Shown one piece after another: positions 37,901 to 46,900 of a stretch of 64,000 bases of DNA. The DNA comes from Prostheceraeus crozeri. Its lineage: Eukaryota > Platyhelminthes > Polycladida > Euryleptidae. The notes under the pieces were generated by a model. The model worked only from the letters and a program-made list of their open reading frames with translations. It searched no databases and was not told the DNA's origin. The stretch is from NCBI GenBank assembly GCA_907163375.1, contig CAJQUW010001672.1, forward strand, positions 19,158-83,157, given 5' to 3'. The position numbers and the translations under genes were made by a program. Positions within the stretch are counted from its first letter, which is position 1, and every line of letters begins with the position of its first letter.

Positions 37901-40900
37901 ACTTGGAAGCACTATCACATTTCACATTCGGTCTTCCCATATTTGTTGATCTTTTTCAGAGGACTTTTAATGCTAAGTGAATTGTGAAGACAGTTGCGGA
38001 AGGCGGTTGCTGTTTTTGATAAAGCGAAAACTGAAGGATATCTGTTGCAATTACATTTATTGCCAATTCCCAACATTAATTCTTTATAATTTTTTCGACA
38101 TTTTGGTGAAGTCGTGTTATATATTTGCGGTCACAATGAATACACCACACCAGATTTAGATCAGCATAATGAACGATTCAGGTGAAGTTTTTCTGTCTGA
38201 AACTGTCAAATGCATGCACATTGTGCATGTATATTGATTCGTCCCTACACATTGACTTTAAAATCGGTAACATTCGCAAAATTCCGCGAAAGCAAAAAAG
38301 TACTAAGCTAATGTGACGCTGATTTATTGCCTAGGCTATGATGATCTTCTAAGTGATGTAAACTTAAAGTTAATTCCACAAACTTTTTCTTTTCGATTTG
38401 GTACTTTGGGTCATCTCCTCCCCACAGGTTTTCAAATTTGTCTCAAATCAGATAAAATGAATCAATCATCACCAAACTTTAAGGTAAACGTACTTAAGCA
38501 CATTTTCTACCCACATACAAAAATTTCATGCAGATCAAACAAGCACTTTATGCATGAGAGACGATGACGTGAAGTGTAGCGAAGTCAACAGCTTGATCTG
38601 ACTTCGTCTGTTCGACGCATTATTGTTACTCGTGTGTGCATTGTTCTCTCTCCCTCTTCGTTTCATCCACTGTTATTTGAAATCTTCCCACACCTTTTTT
38701 AAGCCAAGTATATTAATATAAGGGATGTGGTCTGGTCATCATCGCTTCACGAGTCGTCGGGAAATGACTTTGTTGACCTCAAGCGTTTTCTGCTCCGACG
38801 TGAGGTCATAAGAACAGGCCTGTGATTAACCTATGGAAAAAATTGAGGATTTTTGTGAAAAATTTGAGGAGTGGAAATGAAGCCTAATATGATAATTGCA
38901 AGAAAAACTCCAAATTTTAGCACGGGCCAAACTTCAAATCATGAAAGTCACAACGAAGAAGGTAACCCCAGGGTTGACCACACCACACCACACTCCACAC
39001 TTTTTGAAGTTGTGTGTATTGCAAAGGAATACTGACTTGGTCATAATCACTTCCCGCCTTGTTACGAAATTAATTTGTTGCCTCAAGTATTATCTGCTTA
39101 GAATGTGTCGAACTGAGGATGTCAGATCAAGCTGCTGATATCGCTCTGCTCCACGCTATCATCTCCAATTCAATAATGCTTGTCAGATTTGTATACTGTA
39201 ATTATTTGAATGTAGGATATATCCTCAACTACATGCATCTGGGGCATTGTAACGATTAATTTTTACGAACTTCAGACAAATTTGGGAGGAGAGTAACCCG
39301 CAAGTATAGAAAGCTTAAAATCGTTGACGGAATGCTTGTGACTTAAAAAAGTCAGTAATCTATTATGAAGGATACGCCACATTACACACTAATTTATTAA
39401 TTTTACTTTATGCTACATAAGTTTTGGTGAGTCGTGCTTACTTGTTAGCGCTTTGATCACATCACTCCGATCTACATTCAAATGAAAATGGATTCTCTCA
39501 TACAACACAAAACAAGTGTCGGGAACAGGCTTGCCAATTAAGTTGTTGGTCTCATACAGGCAAGGAGTGAAAGATGATGACCTCTATTCGCATGAAGTTG
39601 CGCCGAGATATTGATATCCACATCTTGCAGTAGACCCAGGTTGAAAATCTACCAACCCAGTACATGTGGTTCAATGTCGTAATTAATGTGATTTTCGCAT
39701 GCAACGATAAGCAACGTGTGCACTAGTTTCACACCAACCTGTGTTCAGCGAATTGTGAAAACGATCTATAAGTGAATAATTCATCCAGGATAAATGTCGG
39801 TCGGTACACCCTGGAAAACGTAGCTGCAAAAAGACTCATGGGATAGCAGAGCTTCAGACGCTTCAAACCCCCGCACGCTAGTGACCAGGAGGCAGATAGA
39901 TACTAAATTTAGGGACTTTACCCCTTTACCCCGTCGGATGTGTTCATGTTCAGCGGAAAAAATGGAAGAGAGTGAGTGAAACAAACACTTCAGTTGATAA
40001 GAGCACAGAAATCCAAGTGGGCTGGGCTACCTACATGTTATAATATAATGGACATAGAAGGTCGATATCCTTAAGTTCTTTAAGAAGTACAGGCATGCAT
40101 TTAGCAGCCATATAGTAGCAGAAACATGAGGTCATGTCCTGACGATGGTCGCGTGCAGTGACCGAAAGTACTCGATAAAGAGCTTATCGTGAAAAACTTA
40201 TCGTTTTCAACGGGTTCCCTCAAAATGGTTGATAACAAAATGCGTCGAGGTAACAAAATTAAAAAAACAAGCTAACGACTGGCTAAATATGACATGGCTA
40301 AAAGAAAATCATTATATCCTAAAATATCTAGAAATTTAAAAATACTTAAAGGACAACAACGGTTCTCCTCTCCTCATGTGGAATGAATTGGTGAGTAAGT
40401 CGTTCTTTTCAAAATTATGGTTATCACTTATATACTGAAAAGATTCTATTTAACAGTCTGCCCATTCAGATGATAAAAGGACAGGTATGTTTCCAATCAA
40501 AATATCAGATCTAGCTAGCACAGCGGGATTACGCTATCTAGAATCTACTAGATGTGTAAGAGAAAATTATTAAGTTATGAATCATGAGAAAAGAAAAAGA
40601 AAAGTAATAAATCATGAGTGATTCATGATTAGCAGTATGGATGTAGGGTACATGTTATAGGATTCTATTTTAGCTTCTTGTTTGGAAGTTAACATATCAT
40701 CGCCATTCGCCAAAAAACAATACATTATCCTACATTTACTCTGTAGTGTGTCATATTTGAGGAATGTCTCATAGTTTATCTATTTTTGAGGAATTTTTGA
40801 GGATTTAAGGAGTAATAAACAAATTTGAGGGATCTGAGGAATTTGAGGAGTAATCACAGGCCTGTAGGAAGTCAAATCAAGCTGCCGGCATCGCTGCACT

Positions 40901-43900
40901 TCAAGTTATCGCTCCTAATTCAAAAAGTACTCCGATTTGCCTAGAATTTGGTGTGTAGCTAGAGAATATCCTCATTTATGTGTGTTTAAAGTTGGTGACG
41001 ATTGATTCATTTCTACGGATTTTAGACAAGTTCGAAAACGTGGAGATAACCCACAAGTACCTTCGATTTTTGCATTTCAATAAAGAAAATAAAAAAAGTA
41101 TGCGGTATTTTCAACCAAAACGTTGTTATACTATTCTGAATAATGCATCACCGATACACAACAAAGAAATTCAGGCAATACTATTATATTACAAATCATC
41201 AGCATTGACAATGCTTTGTATTGTGATTTGTGAATGACAAAATAGTTCTTTATTGCCTTGATCATATTCATATTCATTTCACTCTTTCGGCTAACTGCTG
41301 CATGACATGAGACCAATATGTAGGTTCAAAACCGCCCTTGTATAGCTGCTCTAGAATTGAGACCCGAAATACTTGCGCTGTAGGTCTTTGAGAGGAACAT
41401 GAAAATGTACGCATACTGACCTCAACGATGGCAATCAGAGTGCACTTTAATGTTTTTTGTCGTAATTCAACAATTATTAAAATAACAACATTGTAATTCA
41501 ACAATGTAAAATATCAATTTTTCAATTAACTTACACCGGTATATTCATTCTTAACCCTTCTAAAATATTTCAAACATAAAATGTCTGGCCAACGCTTATT
41601 CACAACGACATGAACTCTCGGTTATTTTCAAACATTCACATTTCTCAGTTATTTGATTTTCTAATGTTCTCTGTCATATGATGATACATTTATAGTCCAT
41701 AATTCATTACAATTGCAATGATAAATCTGAAACAGAAGACCTTGCCAAAAATCAGCATAAACAGCTTGGTCACTGTGTATTCTATCGTCTTGTATTTATG
41801 TCGCACACCTGTCCGTCATAAGAAAACTAACTTGCTTCTTTCATCCAGAATTTGATGTCGAGTGATTAAACCGCAAAATTGAATATTCCCGAGAATTCAC
41901 TTTAAAATGAATGATTATACCCTTTTCGCAAATGGAGTTGAAAATGCGTTCAGCTGAAATCTGTGCGCCACAAGAATATAATTAAGGACTGTGATCGCAA
42001 CGGTGTAATAGGGAAATATTAAAGTTAGCAACTTTCAACCATTTCAATATACTTGTCTAAAATCATGCGTAGAAAAAAATTGGCAAGTTCATCAATAATG
42101 TCACGATTGAAAATAATCTCAACAATTTCGACAATCCTTCATTAGCGAGGCCCCTTGAGTCAAAACACATATTAGTCGATGAATTATTTCATCATTCAAC
42201 AACATCTGGTGTACTTTCCATATCAGAACTGTTTTCGTTTAGAATACAATTTAGGTCAGGGTCAATTGTTCGATTCAATGAATTAATTGTCTCTGCAATG
42301 ATTAATTTCGGTCATATAATCAATCGACTTCTTAGTTCTCGTCCATTTATTTACTTAATATCCACTGTTGTCTTTATTAAGTGCGAGGTGAATTTTATTT
42401 TGATAGATAGATCTGTTCTGGTACCCATGCATTCAAAGGCAGTATTTACAATCTTCGCGAAGCTCGAAGTGAAGATTGTATGAGCTTATTACTCACTGCG
42501 GGTAAGTGGAAAATACGCTTGATTGAAAGACTGATTCAATAAATGTTGTGATCGTTGTTTTCGAGATAGGAATCAAAGCAAAAAGTACATGCACTTCCAT
42601 GGATTTTGTTGAGAGCTTATCTACTGACTGCTTTAATGAAAAGCACCTCATAATGAAGATGTTAGCGAAGATAATGTCGTGAATTTTGAATTCGGTCTCA
42701 AAAGCAAAAGGATCTTAACTCCTCATCATTTGAAGATTGTTAGATAAAATTGGAAGAATTAAACATTAAAACAGCGAAATATACATGCAAGTATGCGATG
42801 CTTGCTCAGTACTGTCATTCAAATATTCGATCGAAAACATCATCTATTCGATCAGCATTAGAAAATCACCCGAAATATAATATACTGATAATGATATAGC
42901 CACTGATCAATTCTCATTTTCCCAATGTTCAACAAGTCTTTCAAATGCTCCTGAAATTCGAGACATGAGATCTACCTCAGCAGTTGTGATCAACCACATA
43001 GGAGCATACTTATGTTCACAAAGTGGTGTTGCGCACTAGTATATTTAACTTTACTTCTTAATTTTCATTCTTTATAAACCCGATCCACTGCATCATACAT
43101 GTGCATGCCTCAGGTGAGTCATATGCACATTACGTGTAGTAATTACTCGTACGTGTATACAACAAATGAAATGAAATGATGAGGTTTGTTTGGGTCAATT
43201 AAAATTATCCAATGAATTACACGTGTGTTAAGTTAGAGGAACCACTTTCAGGGTGGCCGCAAGGCTCCAAAAACAAAATTTGGGTAAATTTTTGGTGCCA
43301 AAGATTCTCAAGTTAGTGCTAAAGAATAGACATGCTAGCTTACACAATTACGATGAACCATCATGCAGTTCTTGCTTCCGCGTTTTTACTTTTATTCTGT
43401 CGTAAATACTTATAAATGCGTGTCCAAATAATTTGCGTTTTGCAAGAGTACTCTTTGGATACAATTAATTTTGTCTTATCCCGGTTTAAATTTCAGTATC
43501 CAAGAATCACAAATTTATCTGTTACGCGAATGTCCTTTGACGTCCAGTGCTATCTCAATTGTGCTGCTAGGACTTTGTCGGCAACCATTTTGCACAAGTC
43601 AAGTGAACAAAAATGTAATCTGTTGCAACCTGATGATTCTGTCATATAGGCCTATCTGAATGGAAAGAGAATTACAGATTATGAAAAATAATTATTGCAT
43701 ACTCATTAGGAAATGCATTTCACACAATATTGAACAATGATTAATAGATAAGTAATAATTAATACTTTCAACATCTAGTGAGTAAAATTGTTGTACGAGA
43801 ATCACAAAAATCGCCGATCGATCAATCACAATTGAATAGACGAGCACTGGTACATTGCCAACTTTTCACTCGCTACCCAATGCTGATATGTAATATCAGG

Positions 43901-46900
43901 AAAATACACAGAATTAGATTCATCTGCGCGCGCTTCGGTTTCCTAGAAAGGAAGAATTGTATGTAACCTTTATGTCGAAATGGCACAACTTGCTCCTTCT
44001 CGAATGGATAATTCGTGTATCACTTGCTATTGGAAATGACAAACAATAAGCTGTCAGCAGAGGACATCAGACTCCAGAGCCAGTGAGAGATGCGTGTATG
44101 CTGTGATATCACTTCGCACACACCAAAACACACATCCCTGTCTTGGCTTCGATTCAAAGTATGCACTACACAGTGAGCAATGCCGAGGAGAGGATCATCA
44201 AGTGAACTAATTTTCGTACGCCTGCTACTTTCTTTAATAATGATCGGAAGGGCCAACATCATGGAGAAAACTTGTGGGCAATGATCTGAAGTCTTCGAAT
44301 CTGAAGGAATTTTAGCAATCGAAGCACTTTGCTGGAACTCACATTAATCCGCAAGCGACGCACGACTTTTTTTCCTATCTCTGTAAGGTATTAGGAATTC
44401 CTTCTTGCCCACTTAATAGGTTCCTCTATGCGCCGTCAGTTTCGTATTAATCACACTTCTAGCAAACCGAAGCAGATAAACAAAATATTTAATTCTGTGG
44501 GCAAATATGACGAAAAATTATGGCTGTGCGAAAAACAGAAGTAGTCTAATAGCGGAGATCATCATCATTTTCTCAAATCACAAGTTGTAAAAACCGAAAT
44601 ATAACTATTTTGAAAAATAAAAACGATGCCATACAAGATACGTAAAACATGACATTTCAAAGTAAGGGTATAATTCGGGTATATTTCCCGAAAATTTCAA
44701 AATTAGGGTTTATTTACTGAAATTTTCAAAATTCGGGTATGTGCGGCTAGCCTGCACTTTTAACTTCAATATCGAATTTCTCCATTACGACCACGAATTC
44801 GTGGAATGTGAGCCCAAATTCATGATCAGGAGGCTGAAATTGATAAAGTAGAAGTTGTTTCGAATAGAATCAAGCTTTAATAAATACTTATTCCGCGGCT
44901 GGGTGGTTCTGCCAACTTCACAAACGCATGAATTACTCGATGAAATGAGATGCATGTGACTGACTTAATTTAAGTGTATATGAGTAGTGTTATAGGTCAC
45001 CGTCACCCGGCTGTCGCCATTTAGTGATTCATGATTAAGTGTCAATGCAAAATATTTACTGGCCAGTTCTTCACATTGAACATCGTTTCAATGTCAGTTG
45101 AAACATTGAACATCGTTTTATTTAATTTACCACTCACATTTTGTTCACACCTGACGACGCACCGGAGTTCCGGTTGTGAAAATGTGTTAATTAAAATGTT
45201 ATAATCCTGATGAGCAAATTTTTTCAGACTATATATATATATATATATATATATACTACATAATATTATATACTATATAATGTATATATATATATTATAT
45301 TATGTATTAAATTATAAATTATATAATATATATAAATATATATATATTACAGCAAAGTGTTCCCAGTCTTTTCATATTTCATGTAAAAGAAAAGGCACAG
45401 CTTTCCGGACTAGTTTCGATGTTTTTTATCACATCATCTTCAGCGGTAAAAAGAGTTACAAAAATCTGTACACATCATTTACATACTTGCTATCTACAAT
45501 TCATTTTCAACATTAACACAACTAAAACACGATAAAATACGTCATTAATTGCATGTCACATGCCACTGACGTCATGCATGTCATTTCGTCACCTTTCATG
45601 TAATTTCATAAATCTAGAGACAATTGATATGAACCATTTCGTTCATTCGAGAGGCAATCTTTGTTTTGATTCATGATTATAGTTTCAAGAATGAATGGAA
45701 TTTTGTAACGACCTAGAATTCTAAAGTTTTCATATTTCGGTGCATGTTCATGCATCGAAACTTCAGTGGGAGTTGGGTAGCCTCTAAGATGCTCGCTAAT
45801 ACGGGTATTTAAATGTCTTTTGGATGCGCCAATATACCGCATCGAACAGCGGTCACAACTGTATTGGTGAACAATGTTGGCTTTCAATCCATCAGAAATA
45901 CTATCTTTATTTTGAAAAAAGTTTTGAAGTTTGAAAGTTTTGTACGCGGGTCTGATCTCTGTATTTGAGAGACTTTGGTTGATGTTGTGAATTCTGTTAT
46001 TTAATTCTTTGACGCCCTCTCGAATGAACGGAACTGGCCAATAAATAATATTTTTGCTTCTGTCTTTGTCAGGGATCTCTTGTTGCACGACTGTCCTCTT
46101 TTTATCAATTTCTTTCTTTATCTGATTTATTTTTTTATTTTTTTATTTTTTCATCAGGGAAACCATTACTTATGAAAATATCAGAAATCTTTTTAGATGC
46201 AGACTGAAAAAGAGTCTCATCAGAACAGATTTTAGAAGCGCGAAACAATAAAGACCGAATGGCAGACAATTTGTATTTGTCTGGAGCATAGGCAAAGTAT
46301 GGAGTATAAACTCCTGTATTGGTCGATTAATATAATATAATATATTATATATTAATATATTAATTAATATATTAATATAATATATTGATATAATATATAT
46401 ATATATATATAATAAAATAAGTGAAAACCAGAAGAGAATCTGAAATTAGAGTATATATCAGCCAAACGTTTTCACCGGGTCACCCGGCTTTTCAAGGCTA
46501 CTAAATGAATGTATACAAATAATATCATTACAGAATAATTTAGACTAAGATATCTTTAACATGAAAATATTGATACATAGATACTGAGATATATATTGCA
46601 TGATGAAAACAAAGCATTGGAAATCATTGCATAGCTAACTTATTGCGAATTCAAAGAGGGAAGAAACAACTTAATAAACATAGCTTCCTTTCTTTCGCGG
46701 TCTAGCTTCGAAGCACATGGAGGCAAGTGATAGAAGGGAGCCGCTTTGAATCTCCCACCACAGGCAGCTACATGAAGGCTTACTCTTAACATGGCTGTAT
46801 TTCCTTGGTTCACATGTTGACAGTGAACGGTCATCCGATGATGGAATGAATCTCCTGTCTGCCCAATATAGTATTCACCACAGGACCATTCGAGCTTGTA

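Noticed and set aside
44020-44262. Possible extra exon, 80 codons, minus strand
   Set aside because: Some protein-like composition but no recognisable domain and no convincing acceptor and donor pair around it.
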